Source: Branchiostoma belcheri
Lineage: Eukaryota > Chordata > Leptocardii > Amphioxiformes > Branchiostomatidae
NCBI RefSeq assembly: GCF_001625305.1
Contig: NW_017804442.1
Coordinates: 351,603-415,602, forward strand
Reading direction: 5' to 3'
Length of the DNA: 64,000 nucleotides
Positions 11,482-34,996 of this stretch are shown here, one piece after another (within the stretch, counting starts at the first letter, position 1; every line of letters begins with the position of its first letter). The notes below the pieces were generated by a model, which was not told the DNA's origin, ran no database searches, and worked only from the letters and a program-made list of their open reading frames with translations. Position numbers and translations under genes: made by a program.

Positions 11482-12528
11482 ATGGTTCGCGTTAGGTTGA
11501 AGCTTATGGTGAAGACTATTTTCACCTTGTGCCTCGTAGGAGGATGTCTCAAAATCCTCACTCTAGATCTGAAGAGAAAGATTAAGAAAGCCTTTCCCAA
11601 GGTGTGCAAAAAGGACAACAGTACAGCGTCCAACTATACCGTTGACGGTAGCAATCCACATGACTACAAGTTTCTACTCAACAACCCGGAGAAATGTGCT
11701 GGGAGCGACGTGTTTCTTCTGATAATGGTGACGTCGGCGCCGAAGAACCATGCTCAAAGGTTCGCCATCAGGAGAACATGGGGGAACGAGAACAACATCG
11801 AAGGTGTCGTCATCAAAACGGTCTTTGCCGTCGGTATGGCGTCAAACGCTTCGAATCCCATCCAGGCCGACCTGGAGCAAGAAAACAGAGTCCACAAGGA
11901 CCTCATCCAGGAAGACTTCGTGGACTCTTACCGAAACTTGACCCTCAAAACCGTCATGTGTCTTAAGTGGGCTTCAGAGTTCTGCCCCGGCGCCAAATTC
12001 GTCTTAAAGGCCGACGACGACACCTTTGTCAACATCTTCAACTTAGTAAGACATCTTGGACGTCTGAATGCCACGCAGGCAAAGAGATTCGTGACAGGGA
12101 GAGTGTATACAGGCGGGAAGCCTGTGAGGATAGCGCGCGACCCGACTGAGGAGCGGTGGTGCCTGGCACGGGAGGACTTCCCTAGAGAGACGTTCCCGCG
12201 CTACCCTGGCGGATACGCCTACGTCATTTCCGGCGACATCACTCGAATGGTATACGAAGTATCCCTAACCGTACAGTACTTGTTTATAGAAGACGTGTAC
12301 TTGGGGCTATGCCTGGAGAAACTAGGGATTGAACCGGTGTACGAGGATGGGTTCGTGTTTTGGAGAGAAGCACACTCCTGTGATTTTGATAAAAACTTCA
12401 ACATGGCGTCTCACAGGTTCAAAACTCCTGACGCCATGCTTGGGGCGTGGGAAGGTTTGCTCAGCAAGTGTAGAACGGTTAAACCCTTACTGGCGACCAC
12501 CCCTACATTACGACCACCTGGCCATTGA
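11482..12528 (+). CDS. Beta-1,3-galactosyl/N-acetylglucosaminyltransferase-like, GT31
   Basis: A one-exon, 348-aa protein. It should transfer a sugar (Gal, GlcNAc or GalNAc; the donor cannot be told) in beta-1,3 linkage onto Golgi glycans. A type II signal anchor lies at about residues 8-28 (LMVKTIFTLCLVGGCLKILT) after a basic start. Family motifs are in order: FLLIMVTSAPKNHAQRFAIRRTWG (77-101, given in parts as FLLIMVTS and RFAIRRTWG), KADDDTFVN with the metal-binding DDD at 178-180, YPGGYAYVISGD (241-252), and IEDVYLGLCLEKLGI (269-283). N-glycosylation sequons are at NST, NYT, NAS, NLT and NAT. A splice acceptor (TTTTACAG, 11458) just upstream suggests a 5' UTR intron. The last 12 or so codons (LLATTPTLRPPGH) and the stop come from a tandem repeat that continues to 12850. 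The function class is sure; the substrate is unknown. Confidence 0.92.
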   Translation: MVRVRLKLMVKTIFTLCLVGGCLKILTLDLKRKIKKAFPKVCKKDNSTASNYTVDGSNPHDYKFLLNNPEKCAGSDVFLLIMVTSAPKNHAQRFAIRRTWGNENNIEGVVIKTVFAVGMASNASNPIQADLEQENRVHKDLIQEDFVDSYRNLTLKTVMCLKWASEFCPGAKFVLKADDDTFVNIFNLVRHLGRLNATQAKRFVTGRVYTGGKPVRIARDPTEERWCLAREDFPRETFPRYPGGYAYVISGDITRMVYEVSLTVQYLFIEDVYLGLCLEKLGIEPVYEDGFVFWREAHSCDFDKNFNMASHRFKTPDAMLGAWEGLLSKCRTVKPLLATTPTLRPPGH

Positions 12529-12850
12529 TATACATGTAGTTAAATCTGTAGTGACCGCGTCTACATAAGGACCACATGGTCATCGATATACAGTCAAACC
12601 TGTACTGGCGACCACCTGTACATAAGGACCACCTGACCATAGATATACTGTTAAACCTGTACTAGTGACCATCTCTACATAAAGACCACCTGGCCACTGA
12701 TACAGAGTCAAACCTGTAATAGTGACCACCTCTACATAAGGACATAGTCAAACCTGTACTAGTGACGACTTCAATGTTAGGACCACCTGGCCACTGATAT
12801 ACAGTCAAACCTGTACTAGTGACCACATTGAACGGTCACTACAGACGAGT
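12474..12850. repeat. Tandem repeat over the 3' end of the GT31 gene
   Basis: About six imperfect copies of a roughly 60-bp unit: GTCAAACCTGTACTAGTGACC then ACC(T)CTACATAAGGACCACC then TGGCCATTGATATACA. Dispersed single copies are at 34550-34620 and 43925-43975. The first unit supplies the C-terminal codons and stop of the gene at 11482. Confidence 0.85.
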
Positions 12851-13908
12851 TTGGCTTCAATCCTTTCCAATTTAGTAAGGAGAATATAGCACAAACTTTT
12901 ACACTACATGTGTTTAGAGTTAAAACTTTTTATCCAACACAAAGAGGTTCTTTAATCTAGAGCTGTCTGGTCTTCCTCAGTAGACTGACCCAGTGAGGCT
13001 TGTCATGTGACTTCTGTGTATAGTGTGACATCAAAACTGGGTTATACGTGTAGCATAAAAAAATATCCAGGGAAAAAGATTCTGTGCCATTCTTCCATGG
13101 ACAATGACCATATTTGGCATTATGCTTCTCAGCCTGTGGCTTGGTAAATGACTTGCGTAATCAATTGTCGAAAACTCTTGTATACTTTCAGAACTTGGTT
13201 TTAAACAAGAAAACAGACACATTGTAGACAACAGATTCTATATTTATACTGCTGTTGCAAGGCAAGCAAATGTAACAAAGGATCACCCCCATCACCCCTG
13301 TTCCAGGAATAGACCCTTCCACTCCTGGATGACAGTTGCAGAAATATGGCTGGTTCCATTGTACAGCAGGGGGTGTCAGGGTAAATAAAGACCATGTCGA
13401 TGTGTGTACACTGTCGCTACGCTATAGTATATCCGGTATAGAAATTGCCTCTTTTTTATTTGGTAATTATACAAGTGTGTCTGTGTATTCAACATATACA
13501 TGTACATAGTTTCCAACTGTCTGATGGTGTAGCCATGGGATATACCACGTCTTCAGATAGGGGGGTGCAGGCTCACGTTTAAAACCTCCCTCTCTTATAT
13601 CTGCAACCCCTTTCCATGTGTATCTAAGGACTAACTATGTAACTGATTGTAACTCCCCCTCCCCAAAAATGAACATCATACTCGGTTAAAGTCTGATACA
13701 AACTTATTCAGGAACAAACAAGATGATGTTCCCCTTCTTCTTCTTCGATTTCTGCTCTTCTGCCATGCACAGAAATTCAGCTACAATTTTTTTTAAACCT
13801 TTCTTCACACATCCTTCCCCCCCCCTTCCAAAAAAAAATCATACCAAAATTGGCTAAACCCGTCCAGCCCCCCTCCCCCACCCTAATATCTCCAGTCCGG
13901 TACCCTCT
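12851..13908. other. Intergenic between convergent genes
   Basis: Lies between the end of the GT31 gene (plus) and the stop of cullin-3 (minus), so it should contain both 3' UTRs. No further coding exon seen. Minus-strand 3' UTR candidates are C/A-rich around 13800-13880. Confidence 0.4.
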
Positions 13909-26984
<13,076 letters not shown>

Positions 26985-27500
26985 TTTGGCCACTTGCGTT
27001 CGCTGCTATTTTTGGCAAGAAAGGACCGGCTGTGTCGACGGCTAAAACAGCACCAAATCGACGCTGATCTCGCTAAAACTGCCCTCTATGTCAAGCTGTT
27101 GTTCTTCTACTCTCACCTCACCGGCGGAATCTGCATTGATTAGCCAGAAAATGATGGAAAATTGGCAAAATAAGAATCAACAGTCTCCAACAAAATGTCT
27201 GTCTTTAGTTTACTGCCATTTAGGGCGACTTCCGTATCCTTCCGCACAAAGTAAACCTTACAGTGTTGTCTACAAAATGCATATTATCTGTCATAAAGAT
27301 AGATTTTGGTATATGATAAAAAGCAAAACCGAAAACGTTAATCATTTTTACTAGTTAGTCAGTTTATTTTAATCAGCGAACGATTATTTAACCAATTTTG
27401 TAATTGTGATGCGGTTGAGGGAGGCGCCATGTTACTCTGGTGACGTCACGCAGAACGCAGACTTCTCGCGAGACGCGGCGAGAACCAAGATGGCGGCGCC
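26985..27500. promoter_or_regulatory. Shared promoter region between CUL3 and the SENP gene
   Basis: Lies between the divergent genes. It contains a full CRE palindrome TGACGTCA at 27441-27448, the palindrome TCTCGCGAGA at 27464-27473 (a known motif of TATA-less promoters of housekeeping genes), and AAGATGGCGGC at 27487-27497 (YY1-type, typically just downstream of the start site on the sense strand). The three sit within 57 bp and the YY1-type site reads toward the SENP gene. CUL3 ATG lies about 460 bp away on the other strand. A bidirectional housekeeping promoter is inferred. Confidence 0.65.
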
Positions 27501-27840
27501 CATGCGATGGCGAAGCGCTGAAATAAGTAGGGAATTTTTGGAATATTATGTAAAATTGACACACTTTCACGACGCTTATGTACTTCCTAAAACCATACCA
27601 TGTATGGTGTGCCTTTTTAAAGGTAGAAAAGGCATGTTTACGGTTTGTTGTTAAATAGAACTAGTAATAGACGACCTGTAGAAGAAGGGAACAAATAAAT
27701 TTATCATTTTGATTCATATATTATTATTTTGGCTGAGGCTGTAACATAATAATTCATGTTGGAGTCAAATTTTTGCTGGAGTGCATTATACTGCAGTGCA
27801 ACATGCCAATCTTCCAACAACCGGTTAGTGTTGTCAGTAA

Positions 27841-27996
27841 TTATATAGAGGTGTCAAAACATAGGGATATAACTGTGTAACATAAACCATAACACACTAG
27901 TACAATGTATTTACAGGTCCATATCTGAAGTCAGTATGAAGAGGGAGGGGGGCAGTGTGCCCTGGACAGCGCCTCAGCATGTAAGCGTGCCAGACT
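27841..27996 (+). repeat. Tandem copy of the start of the SENP first coding exon
   Basis: ACCATAACACACTA...TTTACAGGTCC...CAGTATGAAGAGGGAGG...CCCTGGACAGCGCCTCAGCATGTAAGCG matches 28030-28142 in order. The copy has its own acceptor (TTTACAG), an ATG and MKREGGSVPWTAPQH, then CAT|GTAAGC, a plausible donor, in place of continued coding. It may act as an alternative 5' exon or be inert. Confidence 0.75.
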
Positions 27997-28089
27997 GAAC
28001 ATAGCTATAGGGGCATAACTGTGTAAATGCTGTAATGTCAAACCATAACACACTGCCATGTATATTACAGGTCCGTAACCTATGACAGT

Positions 28090-31000
28090 ATGAAGAGAGA
28101 GGGGGATGGTATGCCGTGGACAGCACCCCGGAAGTGTAAGCGCTCCAGACTCTGTGTCAGCACAGCAGGCTCACCCGACGGACATCTTCATCTGGTCTTA
28201 CACTTTAAGAGGAGGTCTTCATTTCTGAGTTTGACACCATCTAACCGTGTGGAGACTGCACAGGAACATAGAAGGAAGCCTTGTGTTGATAGAAGAGTCA
28301 GTGGTAAGATTGTCAAACCACAAAGAGTGGGGAGTAAAAGCAGAACTGTGGGTGAAGCCAAGAAGAGAACAACACAGCTGAAATCTGTACATGAACTAGA
28401 AATGAAGTCTCCAAAGTCTTGCGAAAGTCATGGACTGGAAAGTGGAAATAAGTCTTATGTTAACAAAGTCGCAGACCAAAAAGTCCCAGAACCATCAACA
28501 TTGATGAGAAAAGAGGAAAGAACAAGTCATACCAAAGAGAAACCAATGTGCAGTAAATCTGGGAAGGAGCACAGAAACAGTACTAACCATACAAGAAGGT
28601 ACAAGCAATACAAGGTGAAATACAATGGGTATCCATCTCACAAACATTTTACTCCTCTGTTAAACTTAAGGACTGGCACCACAACAAAAACTTGTGTAAA
28701 AAGAACACCCAAGCCAAACCCTTGCCATAAAGTAATGCAGTACAACTCAGGCCATTGCAGTGAACCTTCAGAAAATGGTGTCTGCGCAGTAGAAAGCCAG
28801 CAGAAACCATCATTAAAGAAGAAGAGTGAACTTGCATGTGTAGGCACTACTGTGGAGGACAGCAGACAGTCTAAATGGTATGTTTCACCCATAACTCACA
28901 CAAGGAATGAGGAAAAACAGCTCAAACACATTGACGAAAAGAGGTGCAATCAAGGAGAAAAGCTTGCTAAGACCAAGACAATGTCAGATACTGCCACTCA
29001 AAAACTTCATCCAGATTCAAACAGGAAAGACAGTAAATGGGAAGTGACTGAAATTGAGTATAAGAAGAAGCAAACAGTGTCTGATAATCAAAAGTTAGGC
29101 AAACTTAATAAGTCAGGAATGAAGTCAGCTATCATGGAAGTAGAGTCCACAACAGCTTTATCCATTGGATTGTTTCCAACTTGTCCATGGGAGGTAGAGT
29201 CAGACGATAGCTCAGATGATTCAGATGGAGAAAAGACTGAAGTGAAACTGACTGAATTAGGGAATGAACAGCAAACAGTTCCGGACAATCAACAGCTAAG
29301 CAAGGTACATGAACCTGCTTGGAAGTTACAGGGTGCAACATGTGAGACAACAATCGAGTCAGAAGTACAGCACAGGAACACTTCATGTACAAAAGCAGAA
29401 AGTACTAGGTCACCTACTGGTACTTCTGGTGCTATGAGACAGAAAAATACAGCTGAGACAGGAAGGAGTGAAAAGAAAAACTTTCTCAAAGAAGGACAAA
29501 GTAGATATGTAGGGAAAAGTGATATGACAACCATGAGCAGTGCAAGTTTACATGACCAACAGAGGCCGCTAAAGAATATGTGTAAAGAAGAAAACATTGT
29601 GGAAATTCTGCAGGACAAACTTGTCATACCCAAAGATTGTGACAACACAAAAGACTGCAATGGACCAATCACATCAACCGACACCTCTGATGTCAGTGAT
29701 GATGTAATGAAACGTAGGCAGCCAATCAGGAAAGACCTTTGTAGCAGCTCAGGTGGAAGTGTACAAAATGGACCAATCACAGTCAGGAATGGTTGTGCTG
29801 AAGATGACAGTTTGGCCACAGTTGGGATGAAACAGGCAACAAGTTCAGTCAGCTCTCCCAGGAAACTTGACCTGGAGGTCGCTGACCTGATGACCCTTGC
29901 ACCCCACGAATGGCTGAATGATAATGTGAGTCACATGACACCTGATGTCACTACTCTGTTTTGATATCTTGATTTATTATAAATTCCAATCTAGTGTTAC
30001 ATATCTTTGGTTTTAGAATTGCACGTCTTGTCAATGTATCAAAATCTTGCAAATACTGGTTAGAATGAAATGCCACAATGCTACATGTGCATGTAGAATG
30101 TTTGGCCAATGCACAGAGTTGTTTGGAAACTTTGTGTGTTCAAGATATTTAGCTTACTGAGGGACAGGTAAGGATTAAGAAACACTGCATCAGGAAACTC
30201 AACTCAAAAAAGAATGTTGCTCAAGAAACTTGGACAAAAATGAATACCTTATCTTGAAAGTTCATCTGTGTTGGTAGAAGTCATTATGAAACAAGTTTGA
30301 ACTGCAATATCCTTGACAAAAACTATCCTCAAAAATTTGGGTCCAATTTCTTGTGTTGGATATTGCAGTTCAATCTTGTTTCATAGAAGCTTGATTAACT
30401 ATTAGTAATTACATGTAGATTGATCCTTCCTCACCTTGCACTAAATGCAGGTTCTGAACGGTTACTTTGATCTGCTGTCTGAAGCCCGTCCAGATGATGT
30501 GTACTGTTTCAACACCTTCTTCTACACACAGCTGTGCAGGAAGGGCTACCAGGGGGTCAGGAGGTGGACTAGAAAGGTACGAACCAGATCATTTCTTTTC
30601 TATTCAAACTACCTTAACTTCTTGGTAAAGGTAAAAGGTAGTCCCATAGTCTTTGAGGCTGTAGGGGCAGTGGGCTGTCAAACTGTGTCTAGCCAGTAGG
30701 GCATGTATTTCAGCACCAAGGACAGAGCTATACAAGGTTACATCTGACCAGTGCTCTTGTACGGTCCAATGTACCTCTTCGAAACTGAGATTCAAGTCAG
30801 TCATGACCTGTCAAATTGTTTTCTACTACGCTGTTTTACCTAAAGCACAGTATCTGGTGAAGGAAACACATGGGAAAGTGGCCCTACCTATTTTAGATAC
30901 TAAGCCACTTTCATCCTCTTTGCAAATATTTTCAGAGAGGAGGAAAGAGACTTCGTAGCTAGAAAAGGTTTGGACACCATGCTAAACTACTCTCCAAGCA

Positions 31001-31899
31001 AAAGTATATATTTGGTTTATATTCGGCATGTTTTTAGGCTTTTTTATCAGGGTTTCTTTTTTGCACTAGGTCAAAAAAATTCCAGTGCAAAAAAGAAAAC
31101 CCAATAAAAAAGCCTAAAACACGCCTAAAACAGAAACCAAAACCCAAACCTCTGCTTGGAGAGTAATGCTTAACTGCTACAACAACTCTCAATACTTCAT
31201 GGATGCGTGAAATCTTTGATTGCTTGTTTCCACAGGTGCAGATTTTCCAGAAATCTGTGTTGCTGGTGCCTCTTCACCTGGGCAACCACTGGTGTCTGGC
31301 CGAGGTGGCTGTACAGGACAAACTGCTGTTCCTCTACGATTCACGAGGGGGTGCTAACCTCACCTGTCTACAGGTAGGGTTGAGGCCGCACAACACAGTA
31401 TTTATGGGCGAACCCCGTAGTCAAAAGTAGTCCGGGCACAACGTAGTACTGCACAATACTCTACTAGAGAAAGGTGCAGAGATTGTTCTGTGCATGGATT
31501 GAGATGGCATATCTGTGGTGAATGTTAGAGGAATACGTCAGATTTGAGACTGTAAAAGTTGAATTATGGTGCGTGTTCAGTCGGCGTAGATTTGCGCTCG
31601 GATACTTCTCAGTAACTCTTCTCCCTGAGTCAGAAACATCAAGATTGAGACCAGCCCAATTTCTCACAAGTAGTGAGGACTAACTGACACAATAAGAGAA
31701 GCAGCGGTTACGAGGCTGGTCGGGAAAATTCCCTTCCCCATGTTTAGACCATAATTGTTTGTCCCACTTCTACTCACGTGGGTTCTTTAACGTATGTTGT
31801 TTATTGCAGAGGCTGGTGAGCTACTTGTGTTGTGAGGCAGAGGAGAGAGGAGAGGCTGACTTTACCTCAGGCTGGGAAGGACACTTCAGAGAGGTGAGA

Positions 31900-31976
<77 letters not shown>

Positions 31977-32976
31977 CACTGCAGAGAGGTGATTGATTTA
32001 TTGTCTAATATTGATCAATTCACATCTGAATAAATCAAACTACAGGACAGAATATACATGTACATTGTTAGCCTGGTTACCAAGCTTATTATAGCTCTGA
32101 GTCCCTGAGAGGATGTAGGACTCAGGAGCTATGATAGGTTTGGTTACCAGGCTAGTACATAAATGTACTATCATATAAATTATGATGTTCACATTGTTTT
32201 TCTTTATAGAATATCACTGCCAAGAACATACCACTCAGATCCATGTTCATGATGGTGTTTGCATGATGTTCACATGAAGTTCACATGATGTTCACATGAT
32301 GTTCACATGATAGTCACATGGTTTGTTTCAGGACATCCCAGTGCAGGAGACCAGTGGTGACTGTGGAGTTTTTGTTTGTCAGGTGGGAGAATTTTGTGGA
32401 TGATTTTTTTTAACTACACATTACAACACTGTTGATACAAAATCATATTGCACATTTATCATATATTTTGCTGTGAAAATAACTCTTAAAGTTGTCATTC
32501 AATTACCCTGTTCTTCTGTAGTTAGGCTCTAAAGGACAACAAAGATAAAGAGTCATAATGTTAACCTTTGCAAAAGTATTGTTTTTGCTCAGTTTCTTCT
32601 TCTTCTTCTTCTCCAAACAAATAAAGTCAAGGACCTGGACTCTAGGCGTCTGTCACCACAGTATCTTTTACTATAGCAGACACCCTGTGGTGTTGGGTCA
32701 CATTTTGTAGCAGGACAGAATTGGAGAGCCTTGTCACCATATATTATATCTGAATGTGTTTGAGTAACAATAAACAGAGCAGTAGTTTGCTAGGCTAGGT
32801 AAAGTTTAACCTTATGCATTTGCTTTGCAAATGTTACCTGTCTAATATAATTTGTGTTTTTGCTGCAGTATGCCCGATGCATCATGGAAGGACGGCCGAT
32901 GGACTTCAGTCAGAAGGACATGCCAAAGTTTCGCTGTCAGATGACACAGGAGCTGCTGCAACACAAGCTTCTGTAA
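28090..32976 (+). CDS. SUMO-specific protease, SENP1/2-like (C48/ULP1 family)
   Basis: Cysteine protease that matures SUMO and removes it from proteins, probably nuclear. Exons: 28071-29925 (ATG at 28090), 30451-30576, 31236-31373, 31810-31893, 32332-32382, 32869-32976; 780 aa with all junctions in phase 0. Residues 1-600 are Lys/Ser/Thr-rich and disordered-looking, with a basic cluster PRKCKRSRLC near the start (possible NLS) and an acidic stretch ESDDSSDDSDGE near 370. The protease domain opens EWLNDNVLNGYFDLL. The triad is His672 (HLGNHWCLAEV), Asp689 (YDSRGG) and Cys739 (SGDCGVFVC), with Gln733 as the oxyanion residue. GYQGVRRWTRKVQIF and the ending QMTQELLQHKLL fit SENP1/2 better than SENP5-8. 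The 5' UTR starts beyond an acceptor at 28070. The frame stays open upstream of the chosen ATG within the exon, so a longer N-terminus is possible. Confidence 0.9.
30988..31165. mobile_element. Fold-back MITE (TACTCTCCAAGCA family) in SENP intron
   Basis: Starts TACTCTCCAAGCA and ends TGCTTGGAGAGTA. Arms pair over about 80 bp, with the paired words GCATGTTTTTAGGCTTTTTTA and TAAAAAAGCCTAAAACACGC. Further copies are at 49527-49720 and 50186-50342. Confidence 0.85.
31899..31976. repeat. (GATT)n microsatellite
   Basis: About 19 pure GATT units starting six bases after the end of the 31810-31893 SENP exon, immediately behind its 5' splice site GTGAGA. A second, longer tract is at 47511-47636. Confidence 0.97.
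32262..32325. repeat. GTTCACATGAT minisatellite
   Basis: Five or so copies of an 11-12 bp unit just upstream of the acceptor of the catalytic-cysteine exon at 32332. Confidence 0.85.
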
Positions 32977-34996
32977 AGTGAGGAACTGGAAAATCCGGTG
33001 CTTTTGAACTTGGAAAATCTGTGCACAATTCTTAAACATCTTCCATCATAAGATGCAAGAGCTTAATTTCATAGAGTTACCAAAAAGACACAACTGGCTA
33101 AAATTTGTCTGAGAAACTTGCTGCAACACAAGCTTCTGTAGCGTGAGAAACTGGAAAATTTGGTCCTTTTCAACTTGGTAAACCTGTGCACATTTTTTCA
33201 TGATCAGAGACAAAAGCTTAGTTTTTTAGGGTAACCAAAAGAGAGGCAACTGACTAAAATTTGTGAGAAACTTGAGACACCAGTTCTGTTGAATTTGAAA
33301 AGGGAAAGCCCCCTTTCCCCTTCTAACACAGAAATTAATGAATTTGCAGTAATTCATTTTGAGGGAAGCATGAACTAATTTATTTGTCCAAAGTGGTGCC
33401 CTGAAAATTTGCAGTGTGAGTGTTCGAGTTAAAAAGGTTTTTCTAACAAATTGTGCAATATTCTGTTCTGTTGTTTGCAAAGTTTTGAAGCACACTGCTG
33501 CAAGTTTGTTCCCTCTTCCATATCTGCCATTTAGTTGTAGCCTGGATATCAGACTGTTTCCAGAGCCTACTCCTCTGCTCCAAGGAGCTGGCCTGTGTAA
33601 GCCTTAGAAACAGTAGTAGATATTTATGTTGACAAACCAAGCCCAAGCTAAAATTCAAGCATACTAAAAGCAACATGACAAAAATGCTAAGTAAAAAGGA
33701 AAGAGACAAATGTGATGGTTAATTTCTTTACTTCCAGATATTGTGGAACCATTTTTTTTTTCTAACGTTGTGTGATGATAATACCTATGTCACACAATTT
33801 ATTTAAAAACTTATTTTGATATTCAAAGCTACAACATAACCAAATGTGAACTCACTTCATAATCATCTGTTTTTCAGAAACATGTTACTTAAAGTAAAAA
33901 AAAAAGTTCAAACTACAAAGAAGGTAATACAAAACTGTACTTAGTAGATGATGTCTATCCCTATTATATACAAGCAGTTAAAAGCTTAAAATCAATTCTC
34001 AACTCTCTTGACTAAAGCTAAAGAGCGACAATACATTACTTGACTTAAAAACCATGAAATGCAAGTTCACTTAATATATGTTATTCACTTTCAATAAACC
34101 TATAAGGTTTCCATTTGTTGCAATGTTATTATATAATATTATACTCAACGATATACATCCATCCAGACTGTATAAGAAACTATATCAACATGTACATGTA
34201 TCGTTCTCATTTTTGCTAAAACCAGACTCACAAAAAAGCGACTGGCATTTTTGTGGGTCTGACTTTGTCTTTCACAACGTTATACTACTCTCCCTATTTC
34301 TGCATTAGCTATTTCTATACATAAATCAACAGTTAATGATAATAATAAGTTGTTACACAATGTGCCAGTACCGCATATCATTTACCAAAAGAAAACAAGC
34401 CAAACTTAAGAAACCTAATGTACATTCCTTTGACATATTTTAGCTTTACAAAAACATGACAACATTAATACAACAGGCCTTTATAACTTAACCAGTCTTA
34501 CCAAATCCTAGCCTTATTCCATCAAATCTGTACAAATGACCAATGTACATAAGGTCAACCAGGCCATTGATATACAGTCAAACCTAAATACTACATACAT
34601 GTGAAAGGACTACCTGACCAATGTGATGGCTTTTAGTGGCCTCCTCTCTCTCCTCTTGGATAATTTTTCCCACTGACATAAGCATTAAAAATCCTGTCCA
34701 TGGTAACCACCTTGTCAGATTTGACTGTGTATTGCAGCAGGCCTCAAAATTAACTTCCTATTGTTCCAGCACTGTCCCAAAAATAAATCTCAACTGGGGA
34801 TTTTTCCGGATCCAAAAGCCGGGACATGTGCCTGATAAACAAAATAAGGGCTGACATTCTGATGTTGATTATTTTTCTATCATCCCAAAAATTTCCCAAA
34901 GTGTCTTTTTAGTTGTCCCAGTCTAAATTTTAATTTAGTGGTCAGCGGCCGTTTTAATTTCAAGCCCTGCCGCAGGCCATGCAATTAAAAGTGAAC
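32977..34996. other. Convergent 3' intergenic region
   Basis: Lies between the stop of the SENP gene (plus) and the stop of the chimeric gene (minus). It begins with a 165-bp tandem unit: the last SENP codons and stop (CTGCAACACAAGCTTCTGTA) recur at 33121-33140, followed by the same GTGAG(G/A)AACTGGAAAAT sequence; a third decayed unit lies near 33265. One copy of the 12474-family repeat is at 34550-34620. No coding exon was found; in particular, no exon with channel membrane helices on the minus strand. Confidence 0.6.

Noticed and set aside
27406-27654. Coding first exon for the SENP gene (MRLREAP... or MAAPMRW...)
   Set aside because: The only visible donor (AAAG|GTAGAA, 27622) would put exon 28071 into a frame that stops at once; treated as 5' UTR or promoter.
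33000-34990. Exons for channel helices TM1-TM4 after the ligand-binding domain
   Set aside because: No hydrophobic exon with fitting splice sites was found on the minus strand; one hydrophobic frame at 33709-33443 lacks receptor motifs.
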